NCBI RefSeq assembly: GCF_900112845.1
Contig: NZ_FONG01000007.1
Location: forward strand, 248,001 to 312,000
Direction of reading: 5' to 3'
Length of the DNA stretch: 64,000 nucleotides
Origin: Actinacidiphila alni
GTDB lineage: Bacteria; Actinomycetota; Actinomycetes; Streptomycetales; Streptomycetaceae
The notes beneath the pieces are model-generated. The model had not been told where the DNA came from. It saw nothing but the letters and a program-made list of their open reading frames with translations, and searched no databases. The position numbers and the translations under genes were made by a program. Every line of letters begins with the position of its first letter. Position 1 is the first letter of the stretch. Of this stretch, positions 49,645 to 57,728 are shown piece by piece.

Positions 49645-50304
49645 CTACTTCTTACGGGCGAGGGTCAGGCCGTCCGCGACGGTGAGCAGGACGTCGTCCA
49701 CCCGGTCGTCGGCGCGGACGTGGTCGTTGAACTCCTGGATGGCGCGGGCGGAACCGGTCGCGTCCTTGTCGACGACCTCGCCGTGGAAGAGGGTGTTGTC
49801 CACGACGAGCAGGCCGCCGGGGCTCATCCGGGGCACCAGCTCCTCCCAGTACGCGGTGTAGGAGTCCTTGTCGGCGTCCAGGAAGACCAGGTCGATCCAC
49901 TGGCCGCCGGGCAGCGCCTTGAGGGTGTCGATAGCCGGGGCGATCCGCAGGTCGATCCGGTCGGCGACGCCCGCCTTCGCCCAGTGCTCGCGGCCGACGG
50001 CCGTCCACTCCTCGGAGACGTCGCAGGCGATGACACGGCCGTCGGCGGGCAGCGCCTGGGCCATCGACAGCGTCGAGAAGCCGGTGAAGGTGCCGACCTC
50101 GACGATCTGCCGGGCGCCGGTCAGCCGGACCAGGAAGGCCAGCAGCGGGCCCTGCTCCTCGGCGGTCTGGAGTCCGGCGACGTCGGCGAGGCGGGCGTGG
50201 GTGGTGTCGACCAGTTCCCGCTGGACGGCGTTCAGCGGCGGGTTGTGCGCGAGGACGTAGTCGTACAGCTCGGGTGTGAGCTGCGGGTTCTTCGTTTCTG
50301 ACAA
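49645..50304 (-). CDS. SAM-dependent O-methyltransferase (Methyltransf_3)
   Basis: A 219-residue enzyme of the catechol/caffeoyl-CoA O-methyltransferase type. Motif I VEVGTFTGFSTLSMAQALP, acidic IACDVSEEW, metal-ligand and catalytic region DLVFLDADKDSYTAYWEELV and LVVDNTLFHGEV are all present. It methylates hydroxyls using Mg2+; the acceptor is unknown. The TTG start at 50304 has GGGAGAAG eight nt upstream. Family enzymes are widespread in actinomycetes. Confidence 0.9.
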   Translation of the reverse strand: MSETKNPQLTPELYDYVLAHNPPLNAVQRELVDTTHARLADVAGLQTAEEQGPLLAFLVRLTGARQIVEVGTFTGFSTLSMAQALPADGRVIACDVSEEWTAVGREHWAKAGVADRIDLRIAPAIDTLKALPGGQWIDLVFLDADKDSYTAYWEELVPRMSPGGLLVVDNTLFHGEVVDKDATGSARAIQEFNDHVRADDRVDDVLLTVADGLTLARKK

Positions 50305-50356
50305 GGGTCTTCTCCCTGGTGCGGCGCTCGGGGCCCGTGGGCCCTAGGGTGACGGG

Positions 50357-50983
50357 ATGCTCGTGGATGACGCGGTCGCCTTGGTGCCCAGCATTCCAGG
50401 CCGGAGGGCCCTGCTGGGGCTCGCGGGCCCGCCCGCCGCCGGTAAGTCGACGCTGGCGCGGCGGCTGGTGTCCGGCGTGAACCACCGGCTCGGCGCCGGG
50501 ACCGCCGCGTATGTGCCGATGGACGGTTTCCATCTGGCCAACGCCCAACTCGACCGCCTCGGGCTGCGGGGGCGCAAGGGGGCGCCCGAGACCTTCGACG
50601 TCGACGGGTACGTCGCTCTCCTGCGGCGCCTTCGCGGCGAACGGGGGCGGGCCGTCTACGCCCCCGATTTCGACCGGCGGCTCGACGAACCGGTCGCCGC
50701 CGGGCTCGTCGTCCTGCCCGAGGCCCGCCTCGTCGTCACCGAGGGCAACTATCTGGCCGACGACGGGCCCGGCTGGACCTCCGTCCGGGATCTCCTCGAC
50801 GATCTCTGGTACGTCGAGGTCCCCCGTGAGCTTCGCGAGCGGCGGCTCTTGCGGCGCCATGTCCGTGGCGGGCGCTCCGAGCGGGACGCCCGCGCCTTCA
50901 TCGCCACCAGCGAGCGGCCCAATGCCCGCCGCATAGAGCGTTCCCGAGCCTTTTGCTCACGCGTCGTCTCCCCGGGCGAGTGA
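50357..50983 (+). CDS. P-loop nucleoside/nucleotide kinase-family protein
   Basis: A 208-residue P-loop kinase related to uridine kinase and pantothenate kinase: Walker A GLAGPPAAGKSTLARRL, PMDGFHLANAQLDRLGLRGRKGAPETFDVDGY, and VTEGNYLADDGPGW. It probably phosphorylates a sugar, nucleoside or vitamin; the exact substrate is unknown. It diverges from the O-methyltransferase gene. Its C terminus stops 28 bp before inverted-repeat element f but the family ending (ERPNARRIERSRAFCSRVV) seems intact. Confidence 0.85.
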   Translation: MLVDDAVALVPSIPGRRALLGLAGPPAAGKSTLARRLVSGVNHRLGAGTAAYVPMDGFHLANAQLDRLGLRGRKGAPETFDVDGYVALLRRLRGERGRAVYAPDFDRRLDEPVAAGLVVLPEARLVVTEGNYLADDGPGWTSVRDLLDDLWYVEVPRELRERRLLRRHVRGGRSERDARAFIATSERPNARRIERSRAFCSRVVSPGE

Positions 50984-51011
50984 GGCCCCTCCTGCGGAGT
51001 GCGTTCAGTTG

Positions 51012-51139
51012 GGGGCGCGGGGAACTGCGCGACCAGCCCACGCGGGCCCGCAGCTTACAAACCGCCCCCAGCGGGGCAGACGCTGTTGTTTTGCGACCAC
51101 CGGGCCGGTGGGGGCGGGCCGCGCAGTTCCCCGCGCCCC
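51012..51139 (-). repeat. Inverted-repeat element, copy f (128 nt)
   Basis: Intact arms surround a centre reading CAGCGGGGCAGACGCTGTTG, the same orientation as copy e. It occupies the 226-bp gap 50984-51209 between convergent genes. The flanks CTGCGGAGTGCGTTCAGTT and TTTCCGCACGGTGCGGGC resemble those of other copies. Confidence 0.87.
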
Positions 51140-51209
51140 TGTAGGGCACCCCTTTCCGCACGGTGCGGGCATCAGGGCGGCGCCCTGAAAGGCATGAGTC
51201 GCCGCCCGA

Positions 51210-52028
51210 CTAGAGGGCGCCCAGCATGCGGCGGAGGATTTCCTCGCCGGCGGCCACGCCGGAGGCGGCGAGGCCGGTGATGTGGGGGGAGGCCCAGCCG
51301 GTGTCGGCGAGTTCGCCGTGACCGGGACGCCAGCCCTGGTGGGACGCGAGAAGAAGATCGGCGTCGAGCAGCGAATCACCGGCCGCGAGGACCCGCGAGG
51401 CGCCGGTGCGCCGTACGACCTCGGCGAGGGCCGCCGATTTGCTCAGCGGCCGCGGCACCGCGTAGATCTTGCGGCCCTGGAGCGAGACGGTCCAGCCGCG
51501 CGGCTCGGCCCAGTCGGCGAGTTCCTTGACCCAGCCCTCGGGCAGCAGCCCGCGGTCGACGACGAGGTACGCGAAGAGGTCCTCGGCGATCCGCTCCTTG
51601 CGCAGCCACGCCGGGTCCGCGGTGGCGGCGAGGTGCGCGCGGACCTCCGCGAGCGGCGCGGAGCCGTCGGCGAGCCGGCGCCGCATCTCGGCGTTCCAGT
51701 CGTGGTCGGTGCGGCCGTCGACGAGCAGGTGCCCGCCGTTGGCGCAGATCGCGTACCGCGGCTGCGGTCCCGGCAGGCTGATCCGCCGGTACTGCTTGCG
51801 GGTGCGGGTGGTGGAGGGCACGAAGTGCCCTGCCTCGGCGGCCAGTCGGACGAGCAGCCCGGCGGCGGTCTCGGTCATGTACGACAGCGGCTTCGCCTCG
51901 TGCACCTCGACGCACAGCAGCCGCGGCGCGTGCTCGTCGGGCATGGTGAGGGCGAGGGCGGCCGAGGAGTAGATCAGCGTACGGTCGAGGTCGCTGGCGA
52001 CCAGCGTCCCTTCCTGACGGGACGTCAC
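51210..52028 (-). CDS. HAD-family hydrolase of the Ter module
   Basis: A 272-residue HAD phosphatase. Motif I VASDLDRTLIYSS (nucleophile D13, acid D15) is at the N terminus, and the C-terminal motif AAGDSLLDADLLLAS is typical of the cof-like/IIB group. GTG 52028 overlaps the stop of the large phosphoribosyltransferase gene by four bases, so it is translationally coupled. HAD enzymes of this type belong to the conserved metabolic cluster found beside terD/terC genes (predicted to make a nucleoside-like compound). The exact substrate is unknown. Confidence 0.88.
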   Translation of the reverse strand: MTSRQEGTLVASDLDRTLIYSSAALALTMPDEHAPRLLCVEVHEAKPLSYMTETAAGLLVRLAAEAGHFVPSTTRTRKQYRRISLPGPQPRYAICANGGHLLVDGRTDHDWNAEMRRRLADGSAPLAEVRAHLAATADPAWLRKERIAEDLFAYLVVDRGLLPEGWVKELADWAEPRGWTVSLQGRKIYAVPRPLSKSAALAEVVRRTGASRVLAAGDSLLDADLLLASHQGWRPGHGELADTGWASPHITGLAASGVAAGEEILRRMLGAL

Positions 52029-54526
52029 TTCGCGTCCACCGCCTTGCCGTCGGTGCCGGTGGCACCCCGGGTGAAGCGGGGGTGGATCAGCCCGACGCAG
52101 GAGTAGGGCAGCCCGTCCACCTCCTCGACCGGCACCCCGCGCTGCTGCGCGAGCAGGCGGACGTGGTCCAGGTCGGCGCCGACCCCGCGCTGCGCGAGGA
52201 TCTTCCACGGCACCCGGCGCAGCAGCACCCGGGTGGTCTCGCCGACGCCGGGCTTGACGAGATTGACGTCGCCGATGCCGTACTCCTCGCTGATCCGCTC
52301 GACCGCCGCCCAGCCCGCCCAGGTCGGCGAACGGTCCTGCGAGCGCAGCGACTTGACGTCCTCGGCGACGCCGTCGCCGACCCGGTCGAAGGCGGCGCCG
52401 ACCGTGTCGAGGAAGAGTCCGGAGACGTCGGAGCCGGCCAGTTCGCGGTAGAACTTCGCGCCGTGGTACTCGTCGGGCCCGGTGAGGTCGGCGCGCAGCA
52501 CGGTGCGCGAGACGAGCCCGGAGACGGTGGAGTTGAGGCAGGCGGACGGGATCAGGAAGTCGTCGCGGGTGCCGTAGGTGGACACGCAGCCGCCGGGGTC
52601 GGCGAGCACCGCGATGTCCGGGTCGAAGACGCCTTCGCCGTCGAAGTCCTTGACGGCGTCGGCCAGTTCGCGGGTGATGGCGCCCTTGCCCGTCCAGCCG
52701 TCCACGAACACCGCGTTGGCGGCGCCGTGTTCGGCGGCCAGCCAGCCGAGCGCGTTGCGGTCGATGCCCCGGCCGCGGACGATGGAGACCGCGTAGTGCG
52801 GCAGGTCCAGGCCGTGGGTGTGCTTGGCCCAGCGGCGCATCAGCACGCCGACCGGGGTGCCGGCCCGGGCCAGCGAGACGAGTACGGCGTCGGGGCCGCG
52901 CTCGGCGAGCACGAGTTCGGTGACCGCGCCGACCGCCCGCGCGATCCGCTCGGCGGAGCCGTCGAGCGCCGACCGGAACAGTTCCTGGTACTCCGGGCTC
53001 GGCTGGTACTCCACCGGCAGCGACTCGGCGTAGTGCGCGCCGCCGCTCTGGATGGCCTCCTCGCGCTCCTCGGTCGGCGCCTCCAGCTCCACCTCCGACA
53101 GATCCTTGAGCAGCCAGCCGACCTCGTCCGCCGCGTACGACGAGAAGGCGGGGCCGCGCAGGGGCGCGGGCAGCGGGCGGGAGGTGGCGCTCATCGGGGC
53201 GGTGTGTCCGTTCTGTCGGGGACGGGACCCGGTGCCGGTGGTGAGCCGGGACCGCAGCCGGTCGCGCAGCCTGGGCCGCGGCCGGTAGGAGGGGACGACG
53301 GCGAGCAGCAGGGTGCCGGTGTGCGCGGCGAGCTGGGCGAGCAGGCCGCCGGGTTCGTAGAGCGGCCCGGTCTCGCCGACGGAGTCGATCACGCAGATCA
53401 CGGCGTCGAAGCCGGCGCCGGCCACGTTGTACGCGTACCGGTCGCCGGGGCCGTCGGAGGGTTCGTCGTGGGCCGGGAAGACGATCCGGCTGCGGATGGC
53501 GTAGCCGGGGTCGTCGACGGCCAGCACGGGTGAGCGGGTGGTGGTGGAGAAGCGGACGTCGACGCCGTCGGTGTGCCGCTGGAGCGCGCCGGCCAGCCGC
53601 AGCGGCGCGTACATCAGCTCCTCGTTGCCGAGGACCAGGACGCGGCGGGCGCCGGGCGGGAGGGCCGCGGCCAGCCGGGCGCCCATCGCGGGCAGCGCGG
53701 CCTCCAGGGCGGCGGCGTGCTCGGGCAGGAAGCCGTGCCTGCCGCCGTCCGGGACTCCGGCGGGCCACTCCAGGTCGACGTGGGTGACGTCGTAGTGCGC
53801 GGCGGGCGCGGGCGGCGGTGTCTCGTGCTCGGCGACCAGGGCCTGCCCGCGCTCCAGCACCCCGTCGGGGAGGGTGACCGCGCCCGCGACGAGCGCGACG
53901 ACGTCGACCCGGGCGCCGAGGGCGGCGGCGAAGTCGGCGAGCCTGGCCCGGTCGGCGGCCGAGCGCATGTCGGTCAGCGCGACCACCACGTATCGCTCGC
54001 GCGGGTGGCGTCCGTGCAGGTCACGGATGGTGTTGAGGATGGTCTGCCCGGTGGAGAACTCGTCGTCGACCAGGACGAGCGGTCCGCTGCCGGACAGCAG
54101 CGCCGGGTCCTCGGGCAGCAGCAGGTGGCCGGTGGCGTGGCTGTGCTCCTCCTGGAAGCCGCCGCCGGCCGTGACGCCCGCGACCTCGCGCCGGGTGGAG
54201 TGCAGGTACGGCACCCCGCCGATGCCGTCGGCGACGCTGTGGCCGAGGCCGGTTGCGGTCTCGGCGTAGCCGAGGACCACCGCGTCTCGCGTCCCGTCGG
54301 GTCCGAGGAGTTCGCGGACCCGCTCGCCGAGCGCGTAGGCCGCGCCGTGGACGGCGCGCGGGTCCTGCGGCACGTGCTTGCCGAGCAGGTTGGAGACCAG
54401 CAGGTGGGCGCGTTTGGGGTTGCGGCGCAGCGCGAGGCCGAGCACTCCGTGCAGGCCGTCGCCGGTCAGGGCGATGCCCAGCCGGTCCGCGACCCAGTGG
54501 CCCGGCCAGGGCGTGTGCGTTGCCAT
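52025..54526 (-). CDS. Double phosphoribosyltransferase-type protein of the Ter module (in-frame fusion)
   Basis: An 833-residue frame joining two proteins that are usually separate. Residues 1-444 are a PRTase with the PRPP-binding loop LVLVDDEFSTGQT and a C-terminal TRSP domain (RRVLVLGNEELMYAPLRLAGAL, SVGETGPLYEPGG). From M445 (MSATSRPLPAP) follows the second type, annotated in databases as StiP-like cysteine protease or PRTase_1 (VSLARAGTPVGVLMRRWA, AVFVDGWTGKGAITREL, GTRDDFLIPSACLNSTVSGLVSRTV), with a PELOTA-like end. There is no stop and no ribosome site at the junction, so a fusion protein is likely; internal initiation at 53194 cannot be excluded. First ATG 54526 follows AGAGAAGC. Both belong to the predicted Ter nucleoside pathway. 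Confidence 0.88.
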   Translation of the reverse strand: MATHTPWPGHWVADRLGIALTGDGLHGVLGLALRRNPKRAHLLVSNLLGKHVPQDPRAVHGAAYALGERVRELLGPDGTRDAVVLGYAETATGLGHSVADGIGGVPYLHSTRREVAGVTAGGGFQEEHSHATGHLLLPEDPALLSGSGPLVLVDDEFSTGQTILNTIRDLHGRHPRERYVVVALTDMRSAADRARLADFAAALGARVDVVALVAGAVTLPDGVLERGQALVAEHETPPPAPAAHYDVTHVDLEWPAGVPDGGRHGFLPEHAAALEAALPAMGARLAAALPPGARRVLVLGNEELMYAPLRLAGALQRHTDGVDVRFSTTTRSPVLAVDDPGYAIRSRIVFPAHDEPSDGPGDRYAYNVAGAGFDAVICVIDSVGETGPLYEPGGLLAQLAAHTGTLLLAVVPSYRPRPRLRDRLRSRLTTGTGSRPRQNGHTAPMSATSRPLPAPLRGPAFSSYAADEVGWLLKDLSEVELEAPTEEREEAIQSGGAHYAESLPVEYQPSPEYQELFRSALDGSAERIARAVGAVTELVLAERGPDAVLVSLARAGTPVGVLMRRWAKHTHGLDLPHYAVSIVRGRGIDRNALGWLAAEHGAANAVFVDGWTGKGAITRELADAVKDFDGEGVFDPDIAVLADPGGCVSTYGTRDDFLIPSACLNSTVSGLVSRTVLRADLTGPDEYHGAKFYRELAGSDVSGLFLDTVGAAFDRVGDGVAEDVKSLRSQDRSPTWAGWAAVERISEEYGIGDVNLVKPGVGETTRVLLRRVPWKILAQRGVGADLDHVRLLAQQRGVPVEEVDGLPYSCVGLIHPRFTRGATGTDGKAVDAK

Positions 54527-54634
54527 GCGGTGCTTCTCTTCCGTTCGGTGCGGGGCGGGTGGTCCGGCGCCCGTGGTCCGGGGGTTCCGGTCCGCTGGTC
54601 CGGGTGGTCCCGGTCCGCCGGTCCGGGCTCGGGC

Positions 54635-55801
54635 TCAGGACTGCGGCAGGCTGGCCCCGAGCAGTTCCACGAAGCCGACGTCCTCCTGGGCGACGCCGAA
54701 GACCTCGGCGCGGCGTATGGTGCGCTCGGCCCAGGCGCGGTGCGGTTTCACCTCGTTCATCTTGTTGGTGTACGCGGACCGCATGACGCCGCCGCCGGAC
54801 CGGTCCTCGTCGAGGATGTCGGCCGCGTCGCAGTACTCCTCGTGCGTGACGACGCTCAGCGCGTGCACGACGGGGACGTGCGTGGGGTGGATGCAGGTCT
54901 TGCCCTGGAGCCCGTTGGCGCGGTCGAGTTCGATCTCGCGCAGCAGTCCGTCCATGTCGCGCTCGATGAGGGTGTCGCGCAGGTCCTCGGCCTCGGGCGT
55001 GAAAGGGCTGCGGCGCAGCTGCGGCTTGAACATCCGCTCGTGGTGCCGGAAGTACTCCCAGACCGGGCCGGTGACGGTGAAGCCGCTGCCGTCGGCGCGG
55101 CCGAGGACGTTGACCACGTCGGCGATGACGGAGGCGACGATCTGGACGTCGTAGGCGGTCATCGCGGGGGCGCGGCGCAGGCCGTAGGAGGAGCAGAAGT
55201 CGGTGACGCCCAGGCGCAGCGCGAGGACCCGGTCGCGGTACTTGTCGACGGTCCTGGATATGCCGTAGAGCGTCTCGACCCGGCTCTCCAGGTGCAGCAG
55301 TTGCGGGGATTCCAGGACGGGCATGGCGAAGAGCCGCCGCCCCGAGGCGGCTTCCGCGTGGGCCAGCGCCTCCAGGAAGGGGACGCCGGTCTCCTCGGTG
55401 AACTTGGGCAGTACGAATCCGGACAGCAGCCGTACGGTGTCGCCGAGGCGGGCCACGAGATCGGTGATCTGGGCGGGGGTGCGGACCCGGATGAACAGCA
55501 GCGGGAGCGCCGCTTCCGGCCGGGCCGCGAGGTCGGCGAACTGACGGACGAGATTGGCCTCGCCTGCGACGACATCGCGGTCGTCGATGGAGTCCTCCAG
55601 GCACAGGACCATCGACACCACACCCCGTGCGGCCTGCTTGACCACGTCGTCCGCGAGGTGCGGGCGGGTGGCGGGGCTGTAGAGGGTGGCGCCGAGGGCG
55701 ACCGCGAGCGTGCGTGCGGGCGAGTCCGCGGTGAACTCCTGCGGCTCGCGGTGAAACAGTTCACTCCTGGCGTCAGGAGCGAGGTGCCCGAAGTGTCGCA
55801 T
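54635..55801 (-). CDS. CitE-like HpcH/HpaI aldolase/lyase of the Ter module
   Basis: A 388-residue TIM-barrel lyase of the citrate-lyase-beta family: ATLYSPATRPHLADDVV, SMVLCLEDSIDDRDV (Mg-binding acidic residues), LLFIRVRTPAQ, VLPKFTEETGVPFLEAL, HPTHVPVVHALS. It probably splits or joins a C-C bond in the metabolite of the Ter cluster. ATG 55801 was chosen over 55810 because GGGG precedes it and the family commonly starts MRHFGH. It is the first gene of the minus-strand Ter module and diverges from a TerD gene. Confidence 0.9.
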   Translation of the reverse strand: MRHFGHLAPDARSELFHREPQEFTADSPARTLAVALGATLYSPATRPHLADDVVKQAARGVVSMVLCLEDSIDDRDVVAGEANLVRQFADLAARPEAALPLLFIRVRTPAQITDLVARLGDTVRLLSGFVLPKFTEETGVPFLEALAHAEAASGRRLFAMPVLESPQLLHLESRVETLYGISRTVDKYRDRVLALRLGVTDFCSSYGLRRAPAMTAYDVQIVASVIADVVNVLGRADGSGFTVTGPVWEYFRHHERMFKPQLRRSPFTPEAEDLRDTLIERDMDGLLREIELDRANGLQGKTCIHPTHVPVVHALSVVTHEEYCDAADILDEDRSGGGVMRSAYTNKMNEVKPHRAWAERTIRRAEVFGVAQEDVGFVELLGASLPQS

Positions 55802-55972
55802 ACGCCCCATTTCGAGGTAGTAGTTCTGATGATATCTGGCCGATTATCGTACGTGCGAGCCTGGGGTAGAGGTTCCCTTCGCGTGTGAAAAACAGGTAAC
55901 CGCAACAGGTCCACCGCGTGACCGTCACGCACGACGTTGTGGCGCCTACCCCCGGGAGGGCAGGATGACCGC

Positions 55973-56902
55973 ATGACGCAGGTGATGGTGAAGGGCTCGA
56001 ACACCCCGCTGGACGCCCACGGCATCCGGGCGGTGCTGCGCTGGACCCCCGCACCCGGCTCCCCCGATGTGGACGCCTCGGTACTGCTGCTCGGTTCCGA
56101 CGGCAAGGTCAGGTCCGACGCCGACTTCGTCTTCTACAACGAGCCCCGCCATCCCTCGGGCCTGGCCCGGCATCTGCCCAAGAGCCGGGTGGCCGAGGGC
56201 CTCACCGACACCGTCGAGGTGGACCTGGCCGCGCTGGAGTCGGGCCCGGGCGGCGTGGACCGGGTGGTGATCGCCGCCTCGTGCGACGGCGGCCCCTTCC
56301 GGCAGGTCCAGGACCTGTGCGTGCTGCTGTACGACACCGGCGGCTCCGCGCAGGTCCCGGTCATCACCTTCGAGGTGCGCCCCGACACCGGCTACGAGAC
56401 CGCGCTGAACTGCGGCGAGCTGTACCGCAAGGACGGCGGCTGGAAATTCCGCGCGCTGGGCCAGGGGTACGAGACCGGCCTGGTCGGGCTCGCCACCGAG
56501 TTCGGCATCGCCGTGGACGACGTGGAGGGCGGCGACTCCGACCGCACCGCCGTACCGGCCGCGACCGCGCCGCCCACCGTCTCCCCCGCCGCCCTGTCGC
56601 CGGCCCCGCGGACCTCCCAGGACTCCCAGGCCACCGCGCCGCACGTACCCGAGCCCGAGCCCACCAGCGCGTACGGCTACCCGCTCCAGGCGCCCTCGCC
56701 CGGCCACGTACCGGCGCAGCCCGCCTACGGCTACCCGCAGCCGGTGGCCGCCGCCGCGCCGCCCCCGCCGGTCCACCAGCAGCCGCAGCAGAGCTACCCG
56801 GCCTACGGCTATCCGCAGCCGGTCGCGGCCTCGGCGGCGGCGGGCGACGGCAGCGGCTTCACGCTGCCGCCGCAGGGCCCGCAGTTCCAGCCCGGCCGCT
56901 GA
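55973..56902 (+). CDS. TerD-domain protein with Pro/Tyr-rich tail
   Basis: A 309-residue protein. Residues 1-185 are a TerD domain (SPDVDASVLLLGSDGKV, DADFVFYNEPRHPSG, FRALGQGYETGLVGLATEFGI). The DxDA motif here is DVDASV. Unlike the short TerD proteins, a tail of about 120 residues follows, rich in Pro and Tyr with YGYPQP and QPAYGYPQPV repeats, which suggests protein binding or phase separation. ATG 55973 has GGGAGGGCAGG upstream. It is divergent from the CitE-like gene in the 171-bp intergenic space 55802-55972. Confidence 0.88.
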   Translation: MTQVMVKGSNTPLDAHGIRAVLRWTPAPGSPDVDASVLLLGSDGKVRSDADFVFYNEPRHPSGLARHLPKSRVAEGLTDTVEVDLAALESGPGGVDRVVIAASCDGGPFRQVQDLCVLLYDTGGSAQVPVITFEVRPDTGYETALNCGELYRKDGGWKFRALGQGYETGLVGLATEFGIAVDDVEGGDSDRTAVPAATAPPTVSPAALSPAPRTSQDSQATAPHVPEPEPTSAYGYPLQAPSPGHVPAQPAYGYPQPVAAAAPPPPVHQQPQQSYPAYGYPQPVAASAAAGDGSGFTLPPQGPQFQPGR

Positions 56903-56914
56903 CGGCAGAAGGAA

Positions 56915-57646
56915 CTAGACCTTGGTCTTGTAGCCGCGGCCCCATTGCAGGCCCCAGCCGTAGAGCCGGTCGATCTCGGCCTGGAAGCCGTAGACGTAGC
57001 GCACCTCGCGGCGCACCACCAGCTCGCCCTTGCGGTTCTCGATCAGCACCACGGCGCACGAACGGGCCTGCGGCTCCCGCTCGTTGAGCGGGATCTCGAT
57101 CCGCGGGCCCGACGTCGGGAAGATCTCCACCTTGGCGTGCGTGCGGTCGAAGGCCGGCGTGCCGTCGTAGATGTAGACGAAGACCAGCAGCCGCTTGAAC
57201 TCGTCGCGCTTGTCGAAGTTGATGTAGAGCGTCTCGCCCGAGGTGCCGCCGAAACGGTCGTCGCCGCTCATCTGGATGTACGGCGGCGCGTCCAGGTCGC
57301 CCAGCAGATTGCCCAGCGGCTGCACCACGCCCTTGCTGCCGTCGGCCAGTTCGTACATGCAGGCCAGGTCGAGGTCGACATTGACCATGGCCGGTCCCGC
57401 CGCCTGCACCACGCGCGGCTTGAAGACGTCGATCTGCCGGCGGAAGAAGTTGCCGTTGGACGTCGCCCAGCCGCCGGTGTCCGATGTGCGCATCGACCAG
57501 GAGAGATTGACCCGCAGATTGCCGACGGCCGCTCCCTGCTTGCTCAGCGACACCATCGGGTGCCGCTTGGTGAGTTCCACGGTGTGCGCGTTCGCGACGT
57601 CGAACTGCTGAGCGCCGCTCGGCCGCAGAAAACTCCACCAGGCCAT
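56915..57646 (-). CDS. TerD-superfamily protein
   Basis: A 243-residue TerD/TerA-type protein (VNVDLDLACMYELADGSKGVVQ, QMSGDDRFGGTSGETLYINF, FVYIYDGTPAFDRTHAKVEI). The calcium-binding DLDLA is present. It has an N-terminal extension of about 45 residues (WWSFLRPSGAQQFDVANAH). It lies convergent to the proline-rich TerD gene, with only 12 bp between them. TerD-family proteins in Ter systems bind calcium and associate with membranes. Confidence 0.86.
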   Translation of the reverse strand: MAWWSFLRPSGAQQFDVANAHTVELTKRHPMVSLSKQGAAVGNLRVNLSWSMRTSDTGGWATSNGNFFRRQIDVFKPRVVQAAGPAMVNVDLDLACMYELADGSKGVVQPLGNLLGDLDAPPYIQMSGDDRFGGTSGETLYINFDKRDEFKRLLVFVYIYDGTPAFDRTHAKVEIFPTSGPRIEIPLNEREPQARSCAVVLIENRKGELVVRREVRYVYGFQAEIDRLYGWGLQWGRGYKTKV

Positions 57647-57673
57647 CTGCCCTCGTCCCTCCCGGATACGGAA

Positions 57674-57702
57674 CTGCCCCCGCCGGTCGACGGCAGGGGC
57701 AG
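57674..57702 (-). terminator. Hairpin after the TerC-like gene
   Basis: CTGCCCCCGCCG (57674-57685) pairs with CGGCAGGGGCAG (57691-57702) with one mismatch, in the gap between the DUF475 gene and the TerD-superfamily gene. It probably ends the DUF475 transcript. Confidence 0.65.
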
Positions 57703-57728
57703 CTGTGGCCTTGCGCGAGCCCGAACCC

